From Bacteroidota bacterium (GTDB lineage: Bacteria > Bacteroidota > Bacteroidia > Bacteroidales > JAAYUG01), in NCBI GenBank assembly GCA_021812865.1, contig JAKAMP010000107.1:1-8033 (forward strand): a stretch of 8,033 nt of DNA, written 5' to 3'. Shown here piece by piece: positions 7,801 to 8,033 of this stretch. The position numbers and the translations under genes were made by a program. Below the pieces are notes generated by a model. It was not told where the DNA came from. It saw only the letters and a list, made by a program, of their open reading frames with translations, and did no database searches. The first letter of the stretch is position 1, and each line of letters begins with the position of its first letter.

Positions 7801-8033
7801 AACCTTCCAGACGTTATTTCAGCCTGATCCTGATTGTTTTTTCCCCTTTTCTGAATGCAGGCGTCGTCACCTTACATGGCACGGCTATTGATTATGCCAG
7901 GAGAAATATTATTTTCTTCACTTACAGCGATTTAATTACCAATGCAGAAGATACGCTGGCAGAGGCAACGGTATCACCCGATGGTCATTTTTCCTGCACA
8001 TTCGATACAAAGGAGACGCTGCAGGTTTTTTCC
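7797..8033 (+). CDS. Exported protein, N-terminal part (cut by window edge)
   Basis: The frame is open for 79 codons from an ATG that overlaps the coaD stop (ATGA) to the right edge, so the C-terminus is missing. The first 21 residues (MKPSRRYFSLILIVFSPFLNA) form a signal peptide: basic, then hydrophobic, then a small-residue cleavage site. What follows has alternating hydrophobic residues and a DGHF turn (TVSPDGHFSCTF), typical of beta-sandwich domains at the front of Bacteroidetes exported proteins. I do not recognise the family from this fragment. The overlap implies translational coupling with coaD. Confidence 0.8.
   Translation, partial: MKPSRRYFSLILIVFSPFLNAGVVTLHGTAIDYARRNIIFFTYSDLITNAEDTLAEATVSPDGHFSCTFDTKETLQVFS

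Overview
The window looks like a chromosomal stretch from a member of the Bacteroidetes, probably Bacteroidales-like. Three things suggest this. The signalling pair is a TPR-containing LytS-type kinase with a LytTR regulator. The lysyl-tRNA synthetase has the C-terminal extension I associate with this phylum. Several start sites carry the Bacteroidetes promoter form (TTTG, about 20 bases, TAnnTTTG) rather than -35/-10 boxes and Shine-Dalgarno sites. Species cannot be named from this sequence.

Layout. Bases 1-794 hold no convincing gene but contain a long imperfect inverted repeat (181-293). A sensor kinase (795-2891) and its LytTR response regulator (2903-3655) follow, 11 bases apart and on the plus strand, as a two-gene operon. 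Converging on them from the minus strand is lysS (3696-5426), with its own promoter at 5482-5514. Upstream of lysS, also on the minus strand, is a self-contained unit for a small exported protein of unknown function: promoter 6284-6315, gene 5719-6192, terminator 5667-5691. To the right, on the plus strand, are a two-helix membrane protein with a LiaF-like C-terminal domain (6658-7191), coaD for coenzyme A synthesis (7324-7800), and the start of an exported protein (7797 to the edge) that overlaps the coaD stop by four bases.

How they work together. lysS and coaD are housekeeping genes. The kinase and regulator should form one signalling system: TPRs outside or at the membrane, one membrane helix before a cytoplasmic LytS-type kinase core, and a DNA-binding LytTR partner with all phosphorelay residues intact. 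LiaF-like proteins belong to envelope-stress circuits in other bacteria, so a link to this kinase pair is possible, but nothing in the sequence proves it. I see no mobile element, CRISPR array, RNA gene or clear defence system. The most notable points are the exact 40-residue register of eight TPR units in the kinase, the inverted repeat in the left flank, and the coupling of coaD to an exported-protein gene.
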